64,000 nucleotides of DNA from Lepidodermella squamata (Eukaryota > Gastrotricha). Below the pieces are notes generated by a model. The model saw only the letters and a program-made list of their open reading frames with translations. It searched no databases and was not told the DNA's origin. The stretch is from assembly GCA_047495785.1 (NCBI GenBank), contig JBLDXI010000021.1, forward strand, positions 806,001-870,000, written 5' to 3'. Both the position numbers and the translations under genes were made by a program. Below, piece after piece: positions 43,762 to 56,506 of the stretch. The stretch's first letter is position 1. The number at the start of each line of letters is the position of its first letter.

Positions 43762-46700
43762 ATGAGTATCGTGCAGAAGATTGCCGACCTTGAGGCTGAG
43801 GTAAGATGCATATTTTTTAAATTGATAATCTATAAATTGAAATGTTATAGATGAACCGAACTCAGCGAAACAAGGCAACCATGCACCATTTGGGTCTGCT
43901 GAAAGCTCGCTTAGCTAAACTGCGCCGCGAGCTAATCGAGCCCAAAGGTGGCTCTGGAGGCGGTGCTGGAGAAGGTTTCGATGTCGCGAAAACCGGTGAT
44001 GCTCGCGTCGGTTTCATCGGGTTTCCTTCGGTCGGCAAATCCACCTTAATGTCGAACTTGTCGGGTGTTTACTCCGAAGTCGCCGCCTACGAATTTACGA
44101 CTTTGACAACTGTTCCCGGTGTTATTCGATACAAAGGTGCTAAAATTCAGCTTCTTGATCTGCCGGGTATTATCGAAGGTGCTAAGGACGGTAAAGGTCG
44201 CGGTAAACAGGTTATTGCTGTCGCTCGAACCTGCAACTTGATTCTAATTGTTCTGGACGTTATGAGGCCTCTGGGACACAAAAATATGATTGAGCACGAG
44301 CTCGAAGGTTTCGGCATTCGTCTCAACAAGTCTCCCCCGAACATCACATTCCGACGAAAAGACAAGGGTGGCATTACCCTTTCGGCTATGGTACGTTGTT
44401 CTATTTCATTTATTCGATGTTCGTTACGTTATGATACTGATGCATAAAATTTCACACAATAGTTTGATTAGAATTAAAATCTCACACGCCAAAGGAAAAT
44501 GATGATTGCGAAAAAGTTACTACTGAATAAGCTCTTCATTATCTTGTCGCCTCCTGCGGCAAATCGGTACGGTTAGAAAAACAACTGTTGCAACAACCAG
44601 GGTTACCACCAGCGTGCTAGTGACTGCAATCGCGATGATAGCGCTTTCATCTAGACCAGCATTCGCAGGTTTCGCGAAGCATGCGGCTTTTTTATCGTCA
44701 AGCGATACTGGTTGCATGACCTTGATGTAGTTTTCGACCCAACAGGGCGAGCCGCAATCGCGAATATTCAGCGGCACCGGCGCGGTTTCTGTGTCATTTC
44801 GGTAGAACGCCTTGATGAAATATCGTTTCTCAGTCTTGTCATAGTGCATTTCGTTGAGGATAGCGGAACGGTAGGGTGGCCCCTTGCGGTTGAAGTCACC
44901 GTAAGCCGCCAAAAGCGTGCCAACAGTAGTGTCATGCGCTGAGTAGATCCAGTGCTTTTGAGGAATTAAGCCTTTTGTTCTAAAAAAATAAGCCTCCTTA
45001 ATAATTTCCAATCCACAAAATAGGCAAATTACTTGTTCATGAAAACTTGTTGTAAATTGTTGACCAACGCACCGCCAGCCCATTTAATCATTTCATCATT
45101 GGCCAGTTCTACGATAATCCAAATATCTTGCCAAAGCTCTAGCTTTTCGATGACTTCAGGCTTGTCCGTCATCCATTTAGGCAGTTCCAAATTCATAAGG
45201 CGCTCGACATGCACAGCATCGCACATTTTGCTTTGAATTTCTTTCAAATTGCCAGGCATAGACAGGTTTGCGTTCTGAGCGATGTAGTTCAGCAGGTCTT
45301 GATTATCTTTCTGGATTTCTTTCAGCTGCGGCGCGTTTGCCCAGACATCGTCCTGTAATTTCTCATAAGGTGGACAATTAATGTCGGTGATCAGCATGTA
45401 GTCTTCTGGTTGTGGGATAGTGTGAATAGGAATGGGTTGCCATAGTTTCCCTAAATCATTGTCGATCCATTGCTGGAATCCGCTTGGCGGGTACAAACCA
45501 GCTAAATGCGATTCAGCACTCTCCAAAGTCCTTGAATAAAAAAGTAAAAATAGGCTGAAAATTAATAAAACAAATTTACCTGTCGTAGTCAGTACTGCGA
45601 ACCCTTAAATCTTTTGGAGTGTAAGAATATTCCGACGTGTTCAAGAACGAATTGTAGCAATTTCGGAACCATTGCCCAAATTCATAGTGGTGTTGCATAC
45701 CCAGTTGAGTTAACTGACCGAAACCACCCCATTGGGCCCAAAAGTCAGCCTGGTAAGGGTCTGTAGGGTAGGTAGTGTAAGGCGTTCGATCACCATGACG
45801 AAAAACGACTAAGCTAAATTGCAACGTGCTGGAATCACCGACATCACCGCATAGCTCTGGGTCATCTAACGCAGCAAAACCGACGGTCGCAAAAACTAAG
45901 ACTAGACAGGAAATCCTAATCATTTTTGTTGCTCTAATAAAATTGTGCGGTGATGGTGAATTAAAAACTAGTCTTACTGCACAAATGTACTACTCGTGCG
46001 TTATCTCGTGTGTGTGTGCGTTTTTTGCTATCGTGTGTGCAGACAAGCTGATACAGAACACGCGAGTGTTTTTATCGCCCTCATGTTTCATTGATAATGC
46101 GCCCTTGATTACAGCTCGACTAACCCTTTTTTATCATCTCAATCAGGTGCCGCAATCGGAGCTTGATCTAGACACGGTCAAGGTCATCTTGAATGAATAC
46201 CGCATCCACAACGCTGATATCACCTTATGGGAGGACTACGCCGTCGAAGATTTGATCGACGTGATCGAAGGCAACCGCTCGTACATTCCGGCGATTTACT
46301 GCTTGAACAAAATCGACGCGATTTCGATTGAGGAGCTTGATGTTATTTACAAAATTCCAAACTGCTGCCCGCTTTCTGCTCAGCACAAGTGGAACTACGA
46401 CGATCTGCTTGAGATGATGTGGGAACGTCTTGATCTTGTCCGAATGTGAGTTATTTAGACTGAACCCAGCTTAATTTCTATTTTCATTTCACCTCAGCTA
46501 CACAAAGCCGAAAGGTGTCGCCCCGGATTACAACGCCCCTATTGTTTTACGGCGAGAAAAGCGGAGCATGGAACATCTTTGCAACAAGATTCACAAAACT
46601 TTGGTCAAAGAGTTCAAATAGTGAGTTCATGGTTTTTTTATACTTGACGGGTAATGATTGTTAATTTTATTCAGTGCGCTCATCTGGGGTTCTTCGGTCA

Positions 46701-46774
46701 AATACTACGCGCAGAAAGTCGGTATCGACCATTTGCTGGAAGATGAAGACGTCGTTCAAGTTGTCAAGAAGTAA
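43762..46774 (+). CDS. DRG1: Developmentally regulated GTP-binding protein 1
   Basis: Five exons, 43762-43800, 43851-44390, 46147-46445, 46498-46620 and 46675-46774; phases agree, 366 aa, against 367 in human DRG1. The Obg-type GTPase has G1 GFPSVGKST (about residue 70), G2 with TTVPG, G3 [16 protein letters not shown] and G4 NKID. The C-terminal TGS domain ends [14 protein letters not shown]-like. DRG1 with its partner DFRP1 acts on stalled or slow ribosomes and microtubules in the cytoplasm. The second intron (44391-46146, 1,756 nt) is far larger than the others because it contains a whole acid phosphatase gene on the opposite strand. Confidence 0.95.
44520..45923 (-). CDS. Histidine acid phosphatase 2, nested in a DRG1 intron
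   Basis: Three exons, 45580-45923, 45033-45530 and 44520-44979, with the same intron positions as the copy at 31811-33239; 433 aa. The signal peptide [17 protein letters not shown] is followed by FRHGDRTP (about residue 39) and SAHDTT (about residue 305), the catalytic motifs. It is a type I membrane protein: a TM helix (about residues 393-418) precedes a basic CRRRRQ and a short acidic tail ending NEELIQ. This anchoring is like lysosomal acid phosphatase and unlike the tail of copy 1. The gene lies entirely within intron 2 of DRG1, antisense to it. Its promoter would have to lie inside the DRG1 intron. Confidence 0.9.
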
Positions 46775-47016
46775 TTACATTTACTCATTAAAACGAATAA
46801 ATAAAAAAATGATTGTTTTTAGGAAATGAAAAGCTGATAACTCGCCGGTTGCTTAACGTTTAATCAAATAATTTCCGAACTTGGGACAATGACAAATTCG
46901 AGCTATAATTTACTTTTTCCTGAACGGTGATAGTTTAAAATCGGGATTTTCTTATCTTCCTTTTTCTCTATTTAGGGTTAGTTTTACTTGTTGTGTTTGA
47001 AATAAGTTGAAGTGCA

Positions 47017-49666
47017 ATGGGCCGTCGCCAAAAGCCTCATGAATCCGGTGCGGCCGCGACTTTTTTGACGCGTGCTCAGGCCATTAAACGCCTGCAAATC
47101 ACGCTGAAGGACTTTCGCCGCCTGTGCATTCTGAAGGGCATTCACCCTCACGCCCCGCGTCACCCTAAAAAGGCTGGCAAGGGTTCGACGTCTCCGCACA
47201 CGTTCTACCTCCTTAAAGATATTCAATTACTATCGACTGAACCGATTATCAAGAAATTCCGTGCAATGAAGATATATAAACGGCATTTGAAGCGAGCGAT
47301 GGAAAAGAGGCAGAAATTTGAGGTGACCCGTCTGAGGCACAAAAAACCTACCTACCACCTGAGTCATATTGTGAAAGAGCGTTACCCGACCTTCGGAGAT
47401 GCGCTCCGTGACTTGGACGATTGTTTGTGCATGTTGTTCTTGTTTGCGACATTCCCGAAGAGTGTTGTACCTGATAAGCTGATTCAAGAAGCTCGTAAGC
47501 AGACCATCGAATTCATGAACTACGTCATCGCTAGCAAGTCGCTTCGGAAGGTTTTCATCTCTATCAAGGGATACTACTACCAGGCTGAGATTCAGGGTGA
47601 AAAAGTCACCTGGTTGGTTCCTCACAAATTCCCGTTTGAGGTTTGTTTATTTTCCTGGGTGAAATCAATGGTCAATTTTTTTAATGTTATCTAGAGACCG
47701 AGCGACGTCGATTTTCGCATCATGTCGACCTTTGTCGAATTCTACAACGTGATGTTGGGCTTTATCAATTTCAAGCTCTACCACGCCCTCAATCTCGTCT
47801 ACCCGCCGAAAACCGTGAGGACAACCAATGAAGATGCGACCTTCGACGAGGAACAACTCGCTGCGCTGACCGTCGACCTTCAAACCTCGTCCACTGCTGA
47901 ACCAGTCGAGGAACAAGCCACGGCCGCTGAATCTGGTACTCTGAAACTGCTGCCTCAAATGTTGCTCGGTTCCGAGGATAAGGAGGAAGCGTCGCGTTTG
48001 GAGAAGGAGCTCGAATCCATCGACGAATTGAGCCGTCTTTTCGTCGGCAAAAAGTTCTTCCTCGGCCGTGAGGTGCCCCGCGAATCTGTTGTTTTCGTCA
48101 TTCGCTCGTTCGGCGGCCAGGTCTCGTGGGACCCTACCGACGGCAAGGCTGGTGCTACGTACGACGAGTCTGATATGTCGATCACCCATCAAATTGTTGA
48201 TCGGCCGAATTACGACAAGAAATATGCGATTTCTCGCGCTTACATCCAGCCGCAATGGGTTTTCGACTGCGTGAATGCGCGGAAGTTGTTGCCGGTCGAC
48301 CAGTACTTGCCTGGGGCTGCTCTGCCGCCTCATCTTTCGCCCTTCTCGTTGCCATCTCATTCGATCCCGGCTGATACTGATAAGATGGAGACGGAGGATG
48401 TGGTGGAGCCTGAAGCTCCGGAAGAAGTTCCGCCTGCGCTCAAGAAGAAAAAGAAGTCTGCTCAACAAAACAAGGCTCCTGAAGCCAATGAATCTGAAGA
48501 GGTGAATATTTCAGGAAATTTATTATTAATTCATTTAATCTTAGATATAACCTTGCATCAAAGGGGTATTTTTATGCCATAAGTGCGAAATTCACGAAAT
48601 TCCAAATTCCAAAAACTAGAGAAAAACTAAGTTGGGGTAGATAAATACGGCGTTTATATCGAGGAAAACTATTTACCGACACAAACAGGTTGCCTAGCCG
48701 TCTTTACCTAGTAGTACCGCTCGAGCTGTTCCTTGGGAATAATAGAAATGTTTGTGATGTGGATCGCCCACATGTTTGGAATGTGGCCTCAGCCTTTAGG
48801 AAACAGAATTGAGTTGCTTTTATCATACAAGATCGGAAAAGAAACCCCGTGATCCCGTGAAATAGGAAAACTAAACTCAGCACGCCGTGAAAAATCGTTT
48901 AAGAGAAGCGTCGATAGAGCATACCCTTGTCAGTTGATTTTTCGATTATTTGGCCCGATCCCTTAAGTCGATGGTTCGATACGGAGTCGTTGTGCATAAT
49001 GGCATAGCTGACGCCCTTCTGCCGTTCGCCCTTCTCATAAATGTCCTTATCCGTGACAATGTCGCGCTCTCCATCTGGGCCGTCCCATTGAATCGTGAAA
49101 TAAGAAGTCATGGCCCAAGATATAATTCGACTGAATTAATTAATATTGCTTTATCGTAAACAAAAAACGCCTTGACGAAAACCGAACAAGGCTCTAATAT
49201 CCACCACGCTGATTGATAAAGGAATCGAATTTTGAGACGACATTATTTTGCATGCTGAAAGCCGTTAACTTGCATGTTTGATATCGGTCTGATACGCAAA
49301 GGTTATTTCGCTATTTTAATTTTATTTTACCTACCTCTCGCTCGATTTAGTGATTTTCGAAAAAAAAATTAATCCATTTATTTATTTTTTCAGGTTGTTA
49401 TGAAAGTCGACTCTGGTAAGACCGACAAGGGTTCTGTTGGTGCTAAAGGTCTTCCAGCCGATGTTGCTCGCCACAGGACTGAAGTCGCTGAACGTAAACT
49501 GCGCGAGATGCTCATCCCGAAGAAGCACAAGCGCTTGTACCACAAATTCAGCGCCAAGCGTGAACACGAGGCGAAAGCTGAGCGGAAACTCGAAGAAAAG
49601 CGCCGCGCCATTGCCAGCGGAGAGCTGCAAGTCGGCACCGACATTTTGCAGAAGAAGAAAAAATGA
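47017..49666 (+). CDS. PES1: Pescadillo (PES1), ribosome biogenesis
   Basis: Three exons, 47017-47640, 47695-48501 and 49394-49666, all in phase 0; 567 aa, against 588 in human. The N-terminal pescadillo domain (TFLTRAQAIKRLQITLKDFRRLCILKGIHPH) comes first. A BRCT domain follows at about residues 310-415, from LFVGKKFFLGREVPRES to PQWVFDCVNARKLLPV. An acidic linker leads to a Lys/Arg-rich C-terminus with LREMLIPKKHKRLYHK. PES1 joins BOP1 and WDR12 in the PeBoW complex for 28S/5.8S maturation in the nucleolus. The second intron (892 nt) is long for this genome and holds an open frame on the other strand. Confidence 0.95.
48899..49111 (-). CDS. Possible small gene nested in PES1 intron
   Basis: A 70-aa frame from an ATG on the minus strand, wholly inside the second PES1 intron. 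It begins MTSYFTIQWDGPDGERDIV and is rich in charged residues with no membrane segment or repeat. The composition looks protein-like rather than low-complexity, but no family is recognised and no splice sites or promoter can be assigned. It could be a chance frame. Confidence 0.3.
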   Translation of the reverse strand: MTSYFTIQWDGPDGERDIVTDKDIYEKGERQKGVSYAIMHNDSVSNHRLKGSGQIIEKSTDKGMLYRRFS

Positions 49667-52600
49667 TGCTCGCGTCTTCCTTTGTTTTTTCTTATAAACG
49701 CAAAACTGAAGCGTTCTGTGCAAGTAAAACAAAAAATCAAACCAACAGACAATAATAAAATTAACATTTCTCATTCTCACAGCATTCTCATTTGAATAGG
49801 TCGTTACGTTTATTGAACACCAAGTATTTTTAATCATTATTTCAAGGTCGAAAATCAATTCCGGTGCAAACCCCAGCCCTGAAATAGAGTCTGATGATGA
49901 GTAGCAGGGGGTACATATAGGGAGAAGTTTGTTTTGTTGATGACTGCCGTCGGATTGGCGGCACGTGGACGCTGTCAGTCAGCTGCTGTTTGGGGGTGAA
50001 CTTAATGGCGTATTAATTGCCTCGGCAAATACTCGGGGCGAAAAGGCAACTGTTTCGCAGTTGCTTCTGTGTTTGCGCTCAAATCGAGTGCCGTCGCGTG
50101 TGTCGCGCCTCAAAATCGAAGAAATCCGGGCCAGCTGCGGGCGAAGCTCTCGAAAGTCTGCCAACGCGACTTGGAGAGCAGACGCGATGATACTGTTGTA
50201 GTATGGTAATAAAACAAATTACAGGCACGTTGTTTTCGTCGCCCGTGTTTGTCGATGTTTTCAGGCCGTTTCCCAGATCTCAGCTGCAGATAATAATTAC
50301 ATAAACATCGGGCGTTATTTGCCGTTATATTATATCACTCTGTACCCATAGCGCGTCACATGCGCGCTTGCCTGGAGTCTTGTTTGCCGAGAAGAGGCTT
50401 TCGTACTGTTTTTCAATGGCGTTCGACCTCGGCTCAACCTTCGTCGCCAAACAATCGACCATCGTATCATCGTCGCCGAAGCCCAAATATCTCCTTATCC
50501 GTAGTTGGTAATGATGATAAGTCCCATCTATTGCTTACGTGAGTTTTATGGGGGCGGAATTAAAGGCTCGTTTCGGACCCATCTCGCGTTGTCGGGTTGT
50601 TTGACCAGTACCAGGCGGTACCGGACACAACGCGTCTCTATTTCAAGCTAATCCGCGGCGCACCAAGATTTGGGTATCTCTCTACCCGCGCGCGGTACTA
50701 TCGGGTTGTGTACGGCCGGCCGGCCGACCGGTCAACGTCGCGCGGCAACCGTCTGCTGTTTGTCAAGTGTCAACGCCCACACAACTGTTGTGTGTCGCAC
50801 AGCAGCGGTGTTATCGGAAAAGGCCAATCCGGGGCCCACGATGCCATGATAAACAAAGCGGCTGAAACAGGCGCAACACAAGGCGCGCCAGAGCCCCACT
50901 TTATTGCCAATAACACTTCCAGTTCCCATTTCCCACACTCACATGCATGCGTTGAGGCCGGGTTTACAGCGACTGGTCATGTCTCGAGCACGATGGCAAT
51001 GACAACAGCGCGTCCGCAGACCCATTAATGAGTTCGCGTCTCTCGGTCAAGTCCCATTTTTTGCATAAGAATCAACTCCTTGATCACTATAGTTTGATTG
51101 TCAATCACTGAATACAGACAAAGTCATCTAAATGACTCGCTCTTTACTTTCCTACGCCAGCAGAAAAATCAAATCAGGTACGTGAGACCTTAAGGTGATC
51201 TTCGTTAGTTATTTTTTTCGCAAAAAGCCCAATATCAAATAGGAATTATTCGAATCAAATCACTTTTTTCTCCTTTCAAGTTCATATATCGGGGAAACAG
51301 AAGTTTTTATCATTTCGCTGAAGCTATAGGAAATGGAATTGAACAATGCTGCCTACTCTTTGCTCAATAGAATATGGAATATGGGAATCCTGTGGCACAT
51401 GAAAGGAAACTTCCTATTTAGGACCGCCTGGTTTTTTTTTATTTTTGCTCATATTTCAAATATTATTTTAAATTTCGGGTTTGAAAATTTGTTCCATTTC
51501 AGAATAAAGTAATGTGATTTTTTTTCTTCGTTCAACAACAACTATCTTCGAAATACACTCGATATGTTATGGCCTAATAATTGGATTTGATATTCGCATT
51601 CGTCACCATTTGTCTCACAGTTGTGTAATTAGGGCAATTTGAATTTTGATGCAACGGCTATTTCATCGGCAGTCGTGCGGTTGGCACAACTACCAGGTGC
51701 GCTCAAATTATAGATTAGCCCCACTGAGACGCTGCTGATAGTTGGCGTCGGCGCTTCTTTTATTGGTTCATCGTTGTAAGTAGTCGGCGAAGCCCGGCGG
51801 CGAAACGCCGCTGTAGGTGCTAGATTTGGCGCGAGTGTTCTAAAATTAATAGATAGTCGATGATGTGTCGGAAGTATGAATTCTCCGCCTCACTCTCGTG
51901 AAGTTAGCCGATAAACGATGACCACCAGATTATTAGCGATGGCTCTGTTGTGATAGCGCGACGACGACCACGTCACGTCCTCTTGTCGTGCGACATCGCA
52001 CCCTCTCAAGGTGTTTGAACCGCCTTAATAATATAAAAGTCCTAATGTTGCAGAAACGCGGCGTTAATTTTTCACGATTAGGATATTTCGCCCTGATTAA
52101 ATTAGCTGGACATTGGCGAAAATCGTTGTCCTCATATTTAATACCCATATAAAGTTCTCGGCTATGCTAGGGGGTCGTGTGAATAATTCACGTCGTCTAG
52201 GCGGGCGCGTTCCGAGCACACGTGTGATCCAGGTACGAAATTTATGAGTATTTTACAACAACATACAACAGGCTCTTCATTTATAAGTAATTGTCTTTGT
52301 GTTTAGCGCGCGTTTGTTGTCGCACCGACCCGCGCGACACTCGGCTGGCAAAACAGGCGCTATGAGGTTACGCCTGGCGGGCGTTGCGGCTGTTTGTACA
52401 AACAGCGACAGAGCGCATTCTGCTCTTCTGCTATTGCCTCTACCTCACTACTGACACGATGATGAACGCCCTCTCGAGATTTCAATACGCAAATCGGCTT
52501 TTCAAACCTGAAAGAAACTATTATTATCGCCAACTGCCTGTCTTTCTCGTTCTCGCTCGCTCTCTCAATCGCCAAGTCGGCAGTTCCGTTTTCATCGACG

Positions 52601-53482
52601 CCCAACAATCGTATCATTGATTCGAAATGTTCGTCGTATATACACTTAATAACGACGTCGTAGCCTGCGACAGCTTGGGGTATTAAATTTAATTAAAATT
52701 AGCTGATTTTCCACTGAAACTAGTACGATGCGCGTTCAATCTGTCGGTCGCCGATATAACAATCAATAATATAGGTGTACATATCTTATTACGCTATTGA
52801 AGCGCAAACTCGCCGCCGACGCCGTGCAACCTCGATTTTTTCAATTAGGACCAAAATAATTCGATAACTTTTCTTGAGTTCGCTTCAGTTTTAAGGCGAA
52901 ATCGCATCATCCGTCATGTTATGTTTGTTATTGTTATGTTGTATTAGATCGACCGCGGCATCACAACATCATCATTATCTCATCGCCGCGGCGCGGTCAG
53001 TCAGTCAGGTAAAAATCATTAAGGCGGAGCACAGATAGTAGTTGATGATTTTTCGGTGCAGCCGCATGGCCCTAGGTGCGCACGCGTCTGTTTGCTAACG
53101 ATTATTATTGCACAAGAATTTTTGACAAGGAACTTGGTGCTCGTACTGAATGCTGCTGAAAGCCCTCATTTCTCGTCGATACTTATCGTATAGTATAGAA
53201 GCAGTGCGGAAGGTTTCAGGCGCCAGTTCACCTTTCGTCCCTTCGCTTTTGACCAGGCACGGGCGCGCACGTTCGCCGGCGCCGCCTTAACGAGCGGAAC
53301 TAGTTGCGCAACGCCTGCCAAATATATCATCCTATATATAGTATAGGTCTATCTACAGTACTAGCTCGCATGAACCTTGAAGTATCGAGGTAAATGTAAC
53401 AATCACCCTTCATACTGCCAAAATGTAGACAAAACGAACAGCGGAACAACAATAACAGTGAAATTGCCTCGTCGTTTTCGTC

Positions 53483-53507
53483 GATGATGATGATGATGAT
53501 GATGATG
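53483..53507. repeat. (GAT)n microsatellite
   Basis: About eight GAT units in tandem. Confidence 0.9.
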
Positions 53508-56177
53508 TCGGTCGGGTGTTACTGCCGCCATTAGAAGCCGATATACCTATCGGTACACGCCGAACGGCTGGCGATCAGGTATGATGCTAACCTACTACTA
53601 CCAGCGGGCAATGTGTTATTGTTATATCGTTCAAATGTTGTTGTTTGTTTGTTGCCATGTTACCATCACTTTATATTGCCGTATTTCACGCTACGGCCCT
53701 CGGCCTGGCAAATAAATAACATATTTGCTCGCTTCCTTTCTGGATTTTTTTTTTCTATAACCTAACATCGACACCCACGCCTCTTTTTATAGCCAATTTT
53801 GGAGCGTGTATTTATTAAGGTGGTGGTTTATTATTAAGGCGTTTTGTGTTATTTCTATGTTTTAATAACGCCGCTCATCCGCCCCCGACCGCCTCGGCTC
53901 CCTCTTTATTAACCCTCGTCGACGTGGGCGAGGATGGCTTGCAACATAAGCAAATTTTACGATCATTTCTTTCAAAGCCAGAGCGTTCTCAATCAATAAA
54001 AATGGTAATACCCGGCTCATAGCCACGACTGACAATATATATAACCGCAAACCGCAGTCCAAAACACGAAACATCTGTAATTACATACAACACGGGTGGG
54101 TCGTAAACATAGCGGGGGCGCCTTTTTGCATGTTAATTTCTGCGATGAGAAGAGATGATACTGCCCGGCGTTATTTTTGCGCGCTATTTTTAAGCCCTAA
54201 TAACCACGCGCGTGTGCGCAGATGATGCGCCATACGCTGTGTAGCCGTTTTCACAAGGGTATATACTTTTTCAATTAGCTAGGCCTAATCACTGCTGTAT
54301 AGCCTTGTTATTAATCGAGCCGATGATGATGATCAGTCAATTTAGCGCTTCTCGGTAGAATTCCCCCACTTCTTCGTCTGTCCGACCCACCCGGGTTAGT
54401 AATGGAGCCGCTACTCCTACTTGGCTACTAATGGCGTTAAAAGCCCTGCGGCAGAAACGGTTTCACGTCGCCGAGATTTTGAATCGTTATTCAATAATAA
54501 CAAACACTCTAGGCGCGGTAGATTCCAGTGTCAAGCCGCGTCTTAACAACTAATTGGCGCTGGGGAACAGACGCGCGACTCGTTATCGAAAAATTCCTCG
54601 CCGCAACTTTCTTGCATCATTATGGCGATAAAATAGCGCGCAGGATTTCACGCCTAATGTGACTTTTGATAATTGCGTGTATTTTTTGTTATTTGCGCTG
54701 CTTAAAAATTCGCATATAATATATTTTCGCGAACAATTTTATTTGCGCATCGCTGTTGCGGAAAAAAATTGTGTCAATTCGCGTTGCGCGCGCGATACTT
54801 GTTTGTTGATTTTGTGATTTTCATCGTCATCATCAATCATCACGGCCATCACATCATTACAGCGTAGAGAAAAGCTACTGTAGAAAAGCTGTTTGTTTGC
54901 TAGCTAGCTTTTGCTGTGGGTTGTTTGGGGCGCCGGCGTCGATGACCGGTGCCAAATTCGAGGCGCAACTTTTTGAGCGATATATTCGTAGCAAAATGGG
55001 CGCGCGCTATACATTATCGGTAAGTCGATATCATTGCCCGCGACGACGTCGACTTGTTGTGCGGCGTGTTTGTTTACGGCTAAACTAAATCAAGCTTACC
55101 AAAGGCGAGTGAATATACAAATTCACACGGTTCTCTCGTGCAACAACGTGTCGATCTATGGCTATACTCGAGTGTAAATCGCTAGTATTATCTATATACG
55201 TGATCGTTTGACAAATTTTTATCTCTCGACGATGACCGATTTTTGTATCGACGATAAGCCGCGTCCCGTGATTTATTTGCGCGCCGCTCACGGCCGGCCG
55301 TTCCCCGGTCTCTTCCGCATCTTATTATTAGATATATGTATTTATTTTTGGAAAATTTTATAATTTGACGAGATGAGCCGAGCAAGGCCGCGCACGGAGA
55401 CCGCCCGAGATACGATTCGTCTTTTATTGAAAATTGTTATTATTATTATTATTGTTTTCATCATTTTCGTCATTATTTATCTTTCGCAGCACACATGCAG
55501 TAGTAGTTTAAGTTGTTGTCTCTTTTGTATACTATATGCTGCGTCTTTGATCCGCGCCCCTAAGTAATAATATTACTAATATTTTATACTCGAATTTGAA
55601 ATTATCGTAATATAGCAACGACGCTGTTTCTTTTTAATTTCAAGTAGCTGTAGAAACATTGGTTTTACGACAAATTAATCCAGTTACATATGAAAAGCTC
55701 TTCGCCGAGCCGGGCAGGCATTGAGCTGCGACGCGCCCGGCCAGAAGGTGGCCGGAGATGATGATCATCGACTTAATAATAAGTATTTTCCCACACACAC
55801 TCACTCGCATAGCTCGTTGTTGACGAGGCGTAAACGCTCCTCAAAAGAGCCCACCGTCAAGTTTTTGAAAAATCGTCGCCATTATAATTAGATTGCAAAA
55901 TTTCCAACAATATTATAACAACTCAACTCACCTGCGCGCCCTCCCTTGCAGTATTGTGTAAAAAGTGGCTCACGCAAAAGCCGCCATGTCGTCCGTCAAA
56001 AAGACGAGTCTATTATTTTTGAAAAGTTTCGGCGGTTTGGCGTTTCTTCTTCAAGCACACACGCAGCAAATTTTCTCGGCCGCCTCGCTCGTAAAACCAA
56101 CAATAATAACTAGCTGCCCTGTTTTAGCTCTTTTTGACACGGCGAAGTAACCGCACTATAGTCATATTTTTCGGCCG

Positions 56178-56195
56178 TTTATTTATTTATTTATT
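56178..56195. repeat. (TTTA)n microsatellite
   Basis: About four to five TTTA units, with more degenerate copies up to about 56215. Confidence 0.85.
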
Positions 56196-56488
56196 CATTC
56201 GTTTTATTTATTTATTCTGGCCTGTACACCTGTGCGATGTGGAACCAACCGTCGAGCCAGAGCGCGCTGATTTGTCATGAGCGCGTCGTAAACTTGACTC
56301 ACTCTGCTCTTGCTGGCCGTCTTCCGGTTCTGCGACGCGCCGGCTATAAAAATGTATTTCCGCGACGTTTGCAAGCGCTTTCTCACCATAATTTTCGAAA
56401 ATTATATAACAACAAATGCGATGACCGTATCACGCGCTAGCTTAATTGCCGGCTCATTCTCTTAAAATGTTCGCGCTGCTCGCAGGTT

Positions 56489-56506
56489 AGAGAGAGAGAG
56501 AGAGAC
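56489..56506. repeat. (AG)n microsatellite
   Basis: About eight AG units in tandem. Confidence 0.85.

Noticed and set aside
47665-48468. 267-codon minus-strand frame opposite PES1
   Set aside because: Antisense shadow of the pescadillo exon; Arg-rich composition and no recognised motif.
49382-49858. 158-codon minus-strand frame over the last PES1 exon
   Set aside because: Antisense shadow of the Lys/Glu-rich C-terminal exon, giving Phe/Leu-rich nonsense.
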